Of a stretch of 64,000 nt of DNA, positions 17,862-27,350 are shown piece by piece. Positions within the stretch are counted from its first letter, which is position 1; each line of letters starts with the position of its first letter. The position numbers and the translations under genes are program-made. The DNA is taken from positions 191,167-255,166 of the forward strand of contig JAUZOO010000002.1 in the NCBI GenBank assembly GCA_030706405.1. Reading direction: 5' to 3'. Source of the DNA: Bacteroidota bacterium. Its GTDB lineage: Bacteria > Bacteroidota > Bacteroidia > Bacteroidales > JAAUTT01. The notes under the pieces were generated by a model. That model did no database searches. It saw nothing but the letters and a program-made list of their open reading frames with translations, and had not been told where the DNA came from.

Positions 17862-19736
17862 TTAATTATGATTTAGATTTAAATTTTTTCGGAGATAGTT
17901 TGGAGGAATCGTTGACTTGGAAACTTTTTTTTCAAACCATTTAACAACTGGCCAATCCATGCACAAACCGTGCATATAGTTAAAGGTAGCTTTGCGAAGC
18001 CCTTCGCCAAGGCTGTCGAGGTCGATGTTTTGCCTGTCGGTAAAGGCAATTTCGTTGTTGGCAAACCGGCCTTTGGATGAATCGGTAATTTGAGCTTTAT
18101 AGTTTTCAGGGTTTAGTCCCGAGGGGCTGTGAACCGTCATGGCGTAGCGGTGCCAGAATGCCGACTGGATAAGCCCTTCGGCGAACAGTTGCCGTACAAT
18201 TTCCAAGGCGTCGATGGTTTCCTGCTCGGTTTCGGTCGGGAAGCCGTACATGAGGTAGGCGTGTACCATGATTCCGCTTTGGGTAAGGTTTTGTGCCGAT
18301 GCTGCAGCCTGTTCGATGGTTACGCCTTTGTTCATAAGTTTCAGTAGGCGGTTCGAAGCCACTTCAATTCCTCCCGAAACGGCGATACATCCGGCTTTGG
18401 CCATGAGTTCGCAAAGTTCGGGTGTAAAGGCTTTCTCAAAACGGACGTTTGTCCACCAGCTGATGACAAGGTTTCTTTGAATAATTTCTTCGGACAGTTC
18501 GCGCAGGACTTTGGGAGGTGCAGCTTCATCGATAAAGTGAAACCCGGTTGTTCCGGTTTGCTTTATTACAGCTTCGATGCGATCGACAAGATGTTTGGCC
18601 GCTATCGGTTCGTAGGTGCGAATATAAGGCAATGAAGTGTCGCAAAAAGCACACTTCGCCCAGTAGCAGCCGTGTGCGAGCGTAAGTTTGTTCCAACGTC
18701 CGTCGCTCCATAATTTGTGCATCGGGTTGGCTAGTTCTATCAGCGAAATGTATTTGTTCAAGGGCAGTCCCGAGTAATCCGGAGCCGCGGTTTCTTCAAA
18801 GGCTATATGGAAATTACTGTCGCCACCCATTAAAATAACCTCACCGGCCGTATTCCGGATAAATGTTTTGTGAAGAGTGCTTTCCGGTAGTTTATTTTCG
18901 AGATGTTCAGCAAGTCGGAGGAGGGCAGGTTCTCCATCATCAAAGAGAATGTAGTCAGTATAATCAAAAACGTTGGGTTCGCGGAGTTCCCTGAGTTCAG
19001 TGTTAACATACCCGCCGCCCCAGGCTATTTTAATATCCGAATAGCGTTGTTTTAAATATTGACCACATTTGAGCGCACCTAGCAAATTCCCCGGAAATGG
19101 GATGCTAAATCCAACTAAATCAGGATTAAAGCTGGTTATTTTATTGTCAAGAATATCGAGCATCAACTTATCGATGAGCGTTGACGGCGATTGCAATGTT
19201 TTTTCGAGCGGAGCAAACTCCGGAGCATACAAACACAGGTGTTCGGCATAGCGGCTGAGCTCAAAATGGGGATCGATGGTTTCGCGGATAAAATCGGTGA
19301 GGTCTTCGATGTAAAGCGTGGCGAGATGCCGGGCGCGGTCAGTGAACCCGAGTGCTCCGAATGCCCAATCTAAATCGGCCAGCGTGTTAAATCGCGAAGC
19401 TTCGGGCAGAAAGTCACCGTTGCAGATGCGTGTGGCCAGCGTAGGATCTTCGCCCCGCAGAAAACGCATCACCGGCTCGATGGTTGCCAGGTAACGTTGT
19501 TTCTGTACAAATATTTGCCGTGCATTCTTCGAAGTCTTTTGGAGAAAAGTATCTTCGGAGGCGGTAAATATCTCCTCCAAAACGCTTTTAGTAAACAGCT
19601 TATCGACAAGTTCAATGCCGAGGTCAGCCTGTTCGGTTTCATAACCTTTCGAGGTCAGAAACCCCTTTAGTACTGCCGTTGCCGGATAAGGAGTATTTAG
19701 CTGCGTGAGGGGAGGGGTAATGAGTAATATCTTCAT
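17862..19736 (-). CDS. B12-binding-type radical SAM protein, function unknown
   Basis: The 624-residue protein has an N-terminal B12-binding-like region (MKILLITPPLTQLNTPYPA; later LVGFSIPFPGNLLGALKCG) and a radical SAM core with the cluster cysteines in HGCYWAKCAFCD. The spacing is C-x4-C-x2-C, not the common C-x3-C-x2-C. Downstream core features such as GCIAVSGGIE and HAYLMYGFPTETEQE are typical for the superfamily. The substrate is unknown. The gene is divergent from aguB across 100 bases and lies 19 bases upstream of the PL8 gene on the same strand, so the two may share a transcript, although no functional link is evident. Confidence 0.82.
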   Translation of the reverse strand: MKILLITPPLTQLNTPYPATAVLKGFLTSKGYETEQADLGIELVDKLFTKSVLEEIFTASEDTFLQKTSKNARQIFVQKQRYLATIEPVMRFLRGEDPTLATRICNGDFLPEASRFNTLADLDWAFGALGFTDRARHLATLYIEDLTDFIRETIDPHFELSRYAEHLCLYAPEFAPLEKTLQSPSTLIDKLMLDILDNKITSFNPDLVGFSIPFPGNLLGALKCGQYLKQRYSDIKIAWGGGYVNTELRELREPNVFDYTDYILFDDGEPALLRLAEHLENKLPESTLHKTFIRNTAGEVILMGGDSNFHIAFEETAAPDYSGLPLNKYISLIELANPMHKLWSDGRWNKLTLAHGCYWAKCAFCDTSLPYIRTYEPIAAKHLVDRIEAVIKQTGTTGFHFIDEAAPPKVLRELSEEIIQRNLVISWWTNVRFEKAFTPELCELMAKAGCIAVSGGIEVASNRLLKLMNKGVTIEQAAASAQNLTQSGIMVHAYLMYGFPTETEQETIDALEIVRQLFAEGLIQSAFWHRYAMTVHSPSGLNPENYKAQITDSSKGRFANNEIAFTDRQNIDLDSLGEGLRKATFNYMHGLCMDWPVVKWFEKKVSKSTIPPNYLRKNLNLNHN

Positions 19737-19792
19737 CTACGTGTTAAAACCGAAATTATTGGCGAAATATACACGATTTCGGGGCAATATTC

Positions 19793-19800
19793 TAATTTTG
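19793..19800 (+). promoter_or_regulatory. -7 element of the aguB-aguA promoter
   Basis: TAATTTTG is an exact TAnnTTTG match, 36 bases before the aguB GTG start. No clear -33 TTTG is seen at 19-21 bp. Confidence 0.5.
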
Positions 19801-19836
19801 CAAAGCTTTGATTGAATTATAAAACATACCAACAGC

Positions 19837-20706
19837 GTGAACGCAAAAAAAGTTAAAGTAGGACTTGTCCAGATGTCGTGCGTAGCCGATAAAGCTGCGA
19901 ATATTCAAAAAACGATTGAGAAAATTAAGGTTGTTGCCGGCAATGGTGCACAGATTATTTGCTTACAGGAACTCTTCGCATCACTTTATTTTTGTGATAA
20001 AGAGGATCATGCTAATTTTTTATTGGCAGAAGCCATTCCTGGTCCCACAACTGAGGTTTTTCAACAGTTGGCAGCCGAATTGGGCGTGGTAATTATTGCT
20101 TCGTTATTCGAAAAGAGAGCTCCGGGACTTTATCACAACACCACTGCCGTTATCGATGCCGACGGAAAATACTTGGGGATGTACCGTAAAAGTCATATAC
20201 CCGACGATCCCGGCTTCTTCGAAAAATTTTATTTTACCCCCGGCGACACCGGCTATAAAGTTTTTGAAACGAAATTTGCCAAAATCGGCGTATTAATATG
20301 TTGGGACCAGTGGTATCCCGAAGCAGCCCGCATCACCAGCCTCATGGGCGCCGAACTTCTGGTTTATCCTACCGCCATTGGTTGGGAACCCGACGATAAA
20401 CCTGAGGTAAAAGCCGAACAATACCAGGCATGGCAAACCATCCAGCGCAGTCATGCCATCGCCAACGGAGTTCATGTGGTTTCGGTTAACCGGGTTGGGA
20501 GGGAAGCTGAAACCGATTTCTGGGGTGGCTCATTTGTTGCCAATCCTTTCGGAACGGTTCTTTACCAAGCTTCGCACGATAAGGAAGAATTGAAAGTGGA
20601 AGAAATTGACCTCGCACGAAGTGAGCATTATCGTACGGTTTGGCCTTTTCTTCGCGACCGCCGTATCGATAACTATGAGCCTATCTTAAAACGATTTATT
20701 GATTAA
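19837..20706 (+). CDS. aguB: N-carbamoylputrescine amidase
   Basis: The 289-residue nitrilase-family protein has the Glu-Lys-Cys triad at Glu45 (CLQELF), Lys118 (YRKSHIP) and Cys155 (LICWDQWYPE). The WDQWYPE context and the full-length similarity pattern fit N-carbamoylputrescine amidase, which makes putrescine, CO2 and ammonia. It starts with GTG at 19837. Agmatine deiminase, which makes its substrate, is encoded 110 bases downstream on the same strand, so the two steps of agmatine-to-putrescine conversion are adjacent. Confidence 0.94.
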   Translation: MNAKKVKVGLVQMSCVADKAANIQKTIEKIKVVAGNGAQIICLQELFASLYFCDKEDHANFLLAEAIPGPTTEVFQQLAAELGVVIIASLFEKRAPGLYHNTTAVIDADGKYLGMYRKSHIPDDPGFFEKFYFTPGDTGYKVFETKFAKIGVLICWDQWYPEAARITSLMGAELLVYPTAIGWEPDDKPEVKAEQYQAWQTIQRSHAIANGVHVVSVNRVGREAETDFWGGSFVANPFGTVLYQASHDKEELKVEEIDLARSEHYRTVWPFLRDRRIDNYEPILKRFID

Positions 20707-20816
20707 TACGACGATTGAACAATTAGATAAGAGTTCAAAAGTTTAAAAGTTCAACGGTTGCGAATCTTTGAACCATAAACAATCTGTCGCATCTAAAAAT
20801 TAACATATAAAAAAAC

Positions 20817-21854
20817 ATGAATACTCCCCAAAAATTAGGTTACCGTTTCCCTGCCGAATGGGAAAAACATGAGGCCACTTGGCTTACATACCCGTATCTT
20901 GACGATTCGTTCCCCGGAAAGCTTGATGCTATCTATCCTTCTTATATAAATTTTATTAAAATTCTGTCGTTAAGCGAAAAAGTACGAATTAACGTTCCGG
21001 ATGAAGTTCAGAAACAAAAACTTATCGGTCAGTTATACAATGCAGGGGTAAATTTGTCGCAGATTGAGCTGTTCATGCACCCCAGCAACGATGTATGGTG
21101 CCGCGACCATGGACCTGCCTTCGTCATCAATCCTGATGCAAAGGACAAAAAAGCTATTGTAAACTGGGATTTCAATGCTTGGGGAGGTAAATATCCATCT
21201 GAATTTGACAACCAGATTCCCGATAAGATTGCTGCTCATTTTAAATTGCCCGTTTTTCATCCCGGCATTGTGATGGAAGGCGGATCGGTGGAGTTTAATG
21301 GCAATGGCACAATTCTTACATCAACAGCCTGTTTATTAAACAATAATCGCAATGCTCATCTTTCGAAAGGGCATATCGAAGAGTATCTTTGTCAATATTA
21401 TGGCGCCGAACAAATCCTCTGGTTGGGAGATGGCATTGCCGGAGATGATACCGACGGCCATATCGACGACATTACTCGTTTTGTAAATAATGACACCGTA
21501 GTCACAGCCGTCGAAACTAATGAGTACGACGAAAACTACCTCCCCTTACTGGATAACCTCAATGAACTCAAAAAAATGCGGCTGCTTGATGATAAACAAT
21601 TAAACATCATCGAATTGCCCATGCCGAACCCGCAATATTGGGAAGGACGCCGTCTTCCGGCTTCGTATGCCAACTTTTATATTGCCAACGAAACCGTTAT
21701 CGTTCCTACGTTCCGTTGCATTCAGGACGAAGTTGCACTCGACATCCTTGCCAAAGTATTTCCCGACAGGGATATAATTGGAATTGATTCGGTGGACATT
21801 GTCTGGGGATTCGGAAGTTTCCATTGCCTGAGTCAACAGGAGCCGCTGGTATAA
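20817..21854 (+). CDS. aguA: Agmatine deiminase
   Basis: The 345-residue protein belongs to the agmatine deiminase/peptidylarginine deiminase-like family. It shows the opening FPAEWEKHEATWL, the active-site stretches DVWCRDHGP and GDDTDGHIDD, and the catalytic Cys337 near the C-terminus (GSFHCLSQQEP). It hydrolyses agmatine to N-carbamoylputrescine and ammonia. It follows aguB after 110 bases. The leader is A-rich with no Shine-Dalgarno, as elsewhere in the window. A terminator follows. Confidence 0.95.
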   Translation: MNTPQKLGYRFPAEWEKHEATWLTYPYLDDSFPGKLDAIYPSYINFIKILSLSEKVRINVPDEVQKQKLIGQLYNAGVNLSQIELFMHPSNDVWCRDHGPAFVINPDAKDKKAIVNWDFNAWGGKYPSEFDNQIPDKIAAHFKLPVFHPGIVMEGGSVEFNGNGTILTSTACLLNNNRNAHLSKGHIEEYLCQYYGAEQILWLGDGIAGDDTDGHIDDITRFVNNDTVVTAVETNEYDENYLPLLDNLNELKKMRLLDDKQLNIIELPMPNPQYWEGRRLPASYANFYIANETVIVPTFRCIQDEVALDILAKVFPDRDIIGIDSVDIVWGFGSFHCLSQQEPLV

Positions 21855-21874
21855 TCTGAAAAAAATATTCACAT

Positions 21875-21916
21875 AAAAACGCTACGTTTTCCGAATCTGG
21901 GAAATGTGGCGTTTTT
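21875..21916 (+). terminator. Rho-independent terminator after aguA
   Basis: AAAAACGC (21875-21882) pairs with GCGTTTTT (21909-21916), with an extended imperfect G-U-rich stem inside and a T5 end. It lies 20 bases after the aguA stop codon. Confidence 0.8.
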
Positions 21917-22009
21917 AATTTATGGGTAATGTGTTTTAAATGAAGTTTTTGTGATATGTATGGTTTTCGAATCGTAAAATTGTGTTAATAGAAGGTTATT
22001 TGTTTATTG

Positions 22010-22042
22010 TTTGCAAAATAACAATAATATTTAGTAGTTTTG
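22010..22042 (+). promoter_or_regulatory. Bacteroidota promoter for mce-mmdA
   Basis: TTTG (22010-22013) and TAGTTTTG (22035-22042) are separated by 21 bp, a full match to the TTTG/TAnnTTTG promoter. The transcript start would lie near 22050, giving a leader of about 150 bases in which no known riboswitch was recognised. Confidence 0.65.
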
Positions 22043-22196
22043 AACGTTGTTTTTGCGTGCTTGTATAACGCATTGATTAATAATAGTATTCATATTTTTA
22101 GCAGTTACTGAAACGGAGTTTTTGACTAAACTTAACAATCAGGAATGCTTTTTGGACTTTCGGACATTTATTAATTTTTTATAATACATATACAGA

Positions 22197-22598
22197 ATGA
22201 AACCAAATTATATTGAACACATTGGTATTGCAGTAACAAACCTCGAAGAAGCCAAAGCTTATTACGAAAAAGTTTTAGGATTAGAATGTTATGCCGTTGA
22301 AGAAGTTGCAGATCAGAAAGTGAAAACAGCATTCTTTATGGTTGGCCAAACTAAAATTGAATTGTTGGAATCTACCGATCCCGAAGGTCCTATCGGTAAG
22401 TTTATTGAGAAAAAAGGAGCTGGTATTCACCACATTGCTTATGCTTTTGACGATGTTAACACTGCCCTTAAAGATGCCGAAGGCAATGGCGTAGCTCTTA
22501 TCGACAAAACTTCGCGCAAAGGTGCCGAAGGTCTGAATATTGGGTTTTTGCACCCAAAATCGACCTATGGCGTTTTGACAGAGTTCTGCAGCAAATAA
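22197..22598 (+). CDS. mce: Methylmalonyl-CoA epimerase
   Basis: The 133-residue VOC-fold protein has the metal ligands expected for this enzyme: His8 (EHIGIAV), Glu in KIELLE and His in GAGIHHIAY. It interconverts (R)- and (S)-methylmalonyl-CoA. The gene is 36 bases upstream of the carboxyltransferase gene and shares its promoter, matching the usual Bacteroidota gene order in the succinate-propionate route. Confidence 0.95.
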   Translation: MKPNYIEHIGIAVTNLEEAKAYYEKVLGLECYAVEEVADQKVKTAFFMVGQTKIELLESTDPEGPIGKFIEKKGAGIHHIAYAFDDVNTALKDAEGNGVALIDKTSRKGAEGLNIGFLHPKSTYGVLTEFCSK

Positions 22599-22634
22599 TC
22601 AACTAAAGGTCAACCTATCTCAATCTCATATAAA

Positions 22635-24197
22635 ATGAGTACAAATCAGCAAAAAATAGAACATCTCCACGACCTGCGTAAACAGGCTTTATTGGGTGGT
22701 GGTCAGAAAAGAATAGACTCGCAGCACAAAAAAGGCAAACTTACTGCCCGCGAACGCATTGACCTTCTGCTTGACGAAGGTAGTTTTGAAGAGTTTGATA
22801 TGTTCGTAACTCATCGCTGTACCGATTTTGGTCTGAAAAACGAACAATATCTCTCCGACGGTGTAGTTACCGGGTGCGGTACTATCGACGGTCGTTTGGT
22901 TTATGTTTTCTCGCAAGATTTTACCGTATTCGGAGGTTCGCTTTCCGAAACCTTTGCAGGTAAAATTTGCAAGATTATGGACATGGCCATGAACCAGGGA
23001 GCACCTGTAATTGGTATCAACGACAGTGGTGGAGCTCGTATCCAAGAAGGGGTTAAGAGCCTTGCCGGTTATGCCGATATCTTTCAGCGTAACATCATGG
23101 CATCGGGCGTGATTCCGCAAATTTCGGCTATTTTCGGACCTTGTGCCGGTGGTGCTGTTTATTCTCCGGCCTTAACCGACTTTAACATCATGACCCGCGA
23201 TCAGAGTTACATGTTTGTAACCGGTCCAAAGGTTGTAAAATCGGTAACCGGAGAAGAAGTATCGGTTGAAGACCTTGGTGGTGCTTCGGTACACGCTTCA
23301 AAATCGGGTGTTGCCCATTTTGTTGCCGATAACGAAGAAGAAGGAATACTGCTTACTCGTAAACTCTTAGGATTTTTACCACAAAATAACCTCGAAGATG
23401 CTCCGCTCGGTCCTATGGACGATCCTATCGACAGGATTGACGATGCTTTAAACGAGATTATTCCGGAGAATGCAAACAAACCTTACGATGTTAAGGATGT
23501 TATTCATTCCATCGTTGACAATAGCGACATATTGGAAGTACATGGTGATTATGCTAAGAATATAGTAACCTGCTTTGCACGTTTTAACGGAATGTCGGTT
23601 GGTATTGTAGCAAATCAGCCTAAGTTTATGGCAGGAGTGCTTGATATTAATGCTTCGCGTAAAGCTGCCCGCTTTGTTCGTTTCTGTGATGCATTCAATA
23701 TTCCCATCCTTACGTTGGTTGACGTACCTGGGTTCTTACCCGGTACCGATCAGGAATATGGTGGAATCATTATTCATGGCGCTAAATTGCTGTTTGCTTA
23801 TGGCGAAGCAACCGTACCTAAAGTAACCGTTATCCTGCGCAAAGCTTACGGTGGTGCTTACGATGTAATGAGCTCGAAGCATTTACGTGGCGACTTCAAC
23901 TACGCTTGGCCAAACGCCGAGATTGCAGTTATGGGTGCCAAAGGTGCTATTGAGGTACTTTATGGCAGTGAAATTGCAAAACTTACCGATGAACAGGCTA
24001 AAGCTGATCTTACAGCTACTCGTGAAGAAGAATATCGCGAGAAGTTTGCTAATCCTTATGTTGCCGCCAAATTTGGCTACATCGACGATGTTATCGAACC
24101 AAATACTACCCGCTACAGGGTTATCAGAGCATTCCAGAGCTTACAAACGAAAAAGGTTTCCAATCCGCCTAAAAAGCATTCGAACCTTCCGTTGTAA
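22635..24197 (+). CDS. mmdA: Methylmalonyl-CoA decarboxylase alpha / propionyl-CoA carboxylase beta subunit
   Basis: The 520-residue carboxyltransferase has both crotonase-like halves. The N-half shows [26 protein letters not shown] and [14 protein letters not shown]; the C-half shows [18 protein letters not shown] and [11 protein letters not shown]. Together with mce it acts in propionyl-/methylmalonyl-CoA conversion. The name mmdA assumes the sodium-pumping decarboxylase. The biotin carrier, membrane subunit and biotin carboxylase genes that would decide between mmdA and pccB are not in the window, because a terminator follows directly. Confidence 0.9.
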   Translation: MSTNQQKIEHLHDLRKQALLGGGQKRIDSQHKKGKLTARERIDLLLDEGSFEEFDMFVTHRCTDFGLKNEQYLSDGVVTGCGTIDGRLVYVFSQDFTVFGGSLSETFAGKICKIMDMAMNQGAPVIGINDSGGARIQEGVKSLAGYADIFQRNIMASGVIPQISAIFGPCAGGAVYSPALTDFNIMTRDQSYMFVTGPKVVKSVTGEEVSVEDLGGASVHASKSGVAHFVADNEEEGILLTRKLLGFLPQNNLEDAPLGPMDDPIDRIDDALNEIIPENANKPYDVKDVIHSIVDNSDILEVHGDYAKNIVTCFARFNGMSVGIVANQPKFMAGVLDINASRKAARFVRFCDAFNIPILTLVDVPGFLPGTDQEYGGIIIHGAKLLFAYGEATVPKVTVILRKAYGGAYDVMSSKHLRGDFNYAWPNAEIAVMGAKGAIEVLYGSEIAKLTDEQAKADLTATREEEYREKFANPYVAAKFGYIDDVIEPNTTRYRVIRAFQSLQTKKVSNPPKKHSNLPL

Positions 24198-24213
24198 GAT
24201 CATTTGATAAAGC

Positions 24214-24250
24214 AAAAGAGGTTATTCTGCAAAGAATAGCCTCTTTTCGT
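24214..24250. terminator. Bidirectional terminator between mmdA and the SRPBCC gene
   Basis: AAAAGAGG-TATTCT (24214-24227) pairs with AGAATA-CCTCTTTT (24233-24247) around a 4-5 base loop, flanked by A4 and T4. It separates convergent genes. Confidence 0.8.
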
Positions 24251-24271
24251 TTTATACCGGTTATCGGGAAA

Positions 24272-24700
24272 TTAATTTGCTTCGGTGTACTTTTTAAAAT
24301 TGTCAAGAATAGATTGCCAGCCGGCTTGTTGCATTTCGAATGGATTGATGTCTTCGGCGTCAAAAGTTTCAACAATTTGCGTTTGCTCATCGTCAGGCTG
24401 AGAAAAAGTAATTCGTACTTTTCTGCCATCAAGAATGGTGTATTCAATCAATTTGTGTTCCCGGATGTTCGTATAAACACCTTCAAAGTCGAAACTCATG
24501 CTGCCATCTTTGGCTGCCATGGTGGTTTTGAATTTGCCGTTTATGTTCAGGTCATTTTCGGCGTAAGGAGCATGCCAGTCGTCTGAGGCATTGCACCATT
24601 GAGTGATATGGGTCGGTTTTGTCCAATAATCCCATACTTTTGCCATCGGAGCATTAACGGTAACTTCTACGGTTATAACAATTTTATTATCCGTCTCCAT
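24272..24700 (-). CDS. SRPBCC/AHSA1 family protein
   Basis: The 142-residue protein has the AHSA1-type START fold signature: VNAPMAKVWDYWTKP near the start, WHAPYAENDL in the middle, and a C-terminal helix GWQSILDNFKKY. Such proteins form a hydrophobic ligand pocket; ligands are mostly unknown. The gene is single, on the minus strand, at the start of the accessory stretch. A start at 24700 (ATG) gives the expected family N-terminus. Confidence 0.87.
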   Translation of the reverse strand: METDNKIVITVEVTVNAPMAKVWDYWTKPTHITQWCNASDDWHAPYAENDLNINGKFKTTMAAKDGSMSFDFEGVYTNIREHKLIEYTILDGRKVRITFSQPDDEQTQIVETFDAEDINPFEMQQAGWQSILDNFKKYTEAN

Positions 24701-24772
24701 TGTTTTCCGGTTTATTGTTGAAAGAATAAAACGTCTTTATGGAGTAAAATGTTCAGTGGAATGACGGCATGC

Positions 24773-25378
24773 TTAATACTTTTTCCAATACCTGAATCCT
24801 ATTCGTAAAACCGGGGCAAGGTCAACATTGGGGATATGGTATTGCTCCTTGTCGAAGTTAAGAGTGTTATCTTTCCGTAAATAAATATGAAATCCCGGCT
24901 GTATGTAAAATCTGTGACCAATGAAGAACTGATAACTGATGCCTCCGCCAAAATCCGTGCTGTGGATGTCCTTTTTAATCCCTGTACTTTTTTGTTCAAT
25001 ACCGAATGTGTGCAGTTCCAGATAAGTATATGCTTCGAGGTTTTTCCAAATATTATAACCAAAAAAGACTCCAGGCGAAGTTTGGTAATACCTTTTAAAT
25101 CCGGCCGATGAATTATTTATTCCGGCAGGTTCGGCATCATAATTACCCCCGTTAATAACACTTATTCGAATCCTGAATTTTTCGTAACGGTAACATGCTG
25201 CAAAATGAAAACCTCCGGTTAAAAACATCGGAACAAGGCTTTCAAGTTCCAAGGCATGTTTTACTTCATAATTGTGAGGGGGTGGTTTTTTTATGGAGTT
25301 TTTAGCTGTGTCAGTTTGGGCAAATGCCCAGAATTTTGCTAAACAGAGAATTAAAATGATAATCGTACCTTTTTTCAT
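24773..25378 (-). CDS. Putative outer-membrane beta-barrel protein
   Basis: The 201-residue protein has a signal peptide (KKGTIIILILCLAKFWAFAQ). It then shows alternating aromatic/polar strands such as GGFHFAACYRYEKF, PGVFFGYNIWKN and RFYIQPGFHIYLRK, ending in a C-terminal strand LRIGFRYWKKY as in small outer-membrane barrels. No family was recognised. It lies 89 bases downstream of the Crp/Fnr-type regulator gene on the same strand, so co-regulation is possible. Confidence 0.6.
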   Translation of the reverse strand: MKKGTIIILILCLAKFWAFAQTDTAKNSIKKPPPHNYEVKHALELESLVPMFLTGGFHFAACYRYEKFRIRISVINGGNYDAEPAGINNSSAGFKRYYQTSPGVFFGYNIWKNLEAYTYLELHTFGIEQKSTGIKKDIHSTDFGGGISYQFFIGHRFYIQPGFHIYLRKDNTLNFDKEQYHIPNVDLAPVLRIGFRYWKKY

Positions 25379-25467
25379 TTCTACTGAATTTTATTGTTGA
25401 TTATTGACAAAATTCAGAATTTGAAAATTGGGTTTACTCCGCATTTGTTACCAAATACAAACGCCAT

Positions 25468-26037
25468 TCAACCTTTACGTATGCGGCTTAACGATTTTGG
25501 AGCTATTCCGAGGTAATTTGCAATATGGTAAAGCGGTACTTTCTGGAATATTTGCGGATATTCGCATAATAGCTTTTCGTATCGTTCGCTGGCCGATAAC
25601 GTTTGTAAATCGATGCTTTGCTGCGCAATCTTTACAAAGGCCTGTTCTATAAGTATCCGTCCCAGTTTTTCGAGCTTTGGGATTAAACTGTAACATTTAT
25701 TTAGGTTATCATTCGAAATGACGAATAGTTCGGAGTCCTCGATTGCTTTAATATTTAAAAACGACGGCGAATTATTTAACCGGCTTCGGTTATCGGTGAC
25801 CCAATCGCCGGCAAATGCAAAATCAGTTGTTGTCTCTTTTCCGTTTTCTAACGATTTGTAATAAATCAATGTTCCTTTGGTAATGAATGCTACTGAATCG
25901 CAGATTTGTCCTTCCTTTAGAAAATAGTTGTTTTTATTCAGTGTTTTAGGTTCCAAATACTCGAGTAGCTGAAACCATTCTGCATCGTCGAGCAAAACAA
26001 TTGAACTTATTAACTTCCTAAGTAAATCGGCATCCAT
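25468..26037 (-). CDS. Crp/Fnr family transcriptional regulator
   Basis: The 189-residue protein has an N-terminal cyclic-nucleotide-binding-type domain (LKEGQICDSVAFITKGTL, then FAGDWVTD) and a C-terminal winged helix typical of Bacteroidota members (ASERYEKLL, VPLYHIANYLGIAPKSLSRIRK). The glycine-rich cAMP-binding loop is not conserved, so the effector is unknown. No Fe-S cysteine set like that of Fnr is present. Its targets may include the barrel protein encoded just downstream. Confidence 0.88.
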   Translation of the reverse strand: MDADLLRKLISSIVLLDDAEWFQLLEYLEPKTLNKNNYFLKEGQICDSVAFITKGTLIYYKSLENGKETTTDFAFAGDWVTDNRSRLNNSPSFLNIKAIEDSELFVISNDNLNKCYSLIPKLEKLGRILIEQAFVKIAQQSIDLQTLSASERYEKLLCEYPQIFQKVPLYHIANYLGIAPKSLSRIRKG

Positions 26038-26162
26038 ATTTTTGTGAAGTAATTGGGTTAATACACTTCTGTAATTTTTAATCGTTTAATAATCAATAGA
26101 CACGTTGTTTCTTTTCAACGTAACGCATATGTTTTGTTGAGGAGTGTTGGTATGCCTACATG

Positions 26163-27293
26163 TTATGAGCCGGTTATTATCTTATCAATTGTGCTAATTA
26201 ATTTATCAATATGAAATTCTTCAATAATGAGCGGAGGCATAAATCGAAGAACATTGTCTTTTTGTCCCACCAACATCCCGTGGTCAATTAATTGTAAATA
26301 AATGTTTTCAGTATTAATGCAAGAATGAAATACTAAGGAAATCATTAATCCTCTTGCGCGAATTTCATAAATTTTTTCCTTATGATTAGCTTGTAATTTA
26401 AGAAGGTGCTCGTTAAAATACTGTCCTGTTTTGTAACTCTTTTCGATTAGTCTATCATTGTCGAAAATGCTGATTACTTCTAATCCAACGGCACATCCCA
26501 GAGGATCATTTTGATGAGACTGGGCATATCTAAACGGTGAGCCATCAAAAAGATCTGCAATTTCTTTGGTTATAGAAACGCCACTTATCGGATAACCATT
26601 ACCAAGTCCCTTTCCCACAGATACTATATCAGGTTTATAATCATAATGCTGAAATCCAAACCATTTTCCAGTTCGTCCAAATCCGGTTGTAACTTCGTTG
26701 GCGATTAATAAACCTCCATTTTGTTTGATTGCCGAAGCTATTGAGCTGATGAATTTATTTGTTGGATATTTTATTAATCCCCAGGCATTACCCGGTTCAA
26801 AAATAAATGCTGCAATTTCTTGAAAATTGATTTGAGAAATTGAATCGATATTGTCTGTAGAAATGCTTTCTAAATTTGAATTGTCGGGAGAAATTTGTCC
26901 ATGCCCGTAAGCTGACAAAAAGGAACAATCCATTTTTAGGATCTTATTGCGCCTTGTTAAGTTTTTAGCTATTGTTATTGCCAGGTTAACGGCCTCTGAA
27001 CCGGAATTCAGGAAAGTTGATTTTCCATCTTTAAATGAGAGCTTTTCCAATAATTTATTTGATAATTCCTCAGATTGAATATTTCTAAATCTCAGGCCAT
27101 CGTGAATCAATAATTCAGATTGATTTTTGAGAATCTGGCTTATCCTTTCATTTGAATGACCAAGATTTGCTGCCCAATCGCCCGATTCAAAATCAATGTA
27201 TTGTTTATTGTTTGAATCGTATATATAGCAATCTTTTGCTTTTATAATAACTTTATCAGTCTGTTTATATAACGGAATAATCGAACTTGTCAT
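26163..27293 (-). CDS. Class III (PLP-dependent) aminotransferase
   Basis: The 376-residue protein shows the ornithine/acetylornithine aminotransferase-type pattern: FLNSGSEAVNLAI, ANEVTTGFGRTGKW and the Schiff-base Lys in VSVGKGLGNGYP. The substrate is not evident. It is the last of three closely spaced minus-strand genes (DapB-like, GNAT, aminotransferase, gaps 29 and 57 bases), suggesting a short pathway on an amino-acid-like metabolite. In the metal/PLP Asp position the usual DEVQTG reads NEVTTG, so the ring-nitrogen Asp is replaced by Asn, which deserves checking. The region is visibly AT-rich. Confidence 0.85.
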   Translation of the reverse strand: MTSSIIPLYKQTDKVIIKAKDCYIYDSNNKQYIDFESGDWAANLGHSNERISQILKNQSELLIHDGLRFRNIQSEELSNKLLEKLSFKDGKSTFLNSGSEAVNLAITIAKNLTRRNKILKMDCSFLSAYGHGQISPDNSNLESISTDNIDSISQINFQEIAAFIFEPGNAWGLIKYPTNKFISSIASAIKQNGGLLIANEVTTGFGRTGKWFGFQHYDYKPDIVSVGKGLGNGYPISGVSITKEIADLFDGSPFRYAQSHQNDPLGCAVGLEVISIFDNDRLIEKSYKTGQYFNEHLLKLQANHKEKIYEIRARGLMISLVFHSCINTENIYLQLIDHGMLVGQKDNVLRFMPPLIIEEFHIDKLISTIDKIITGS

Positions 27294-27350
27294 TTTTTTA
27301 AATCGTGGGTGTGAGCTTTTATTTTAAAACAAATTTACAATGGACTAGCG

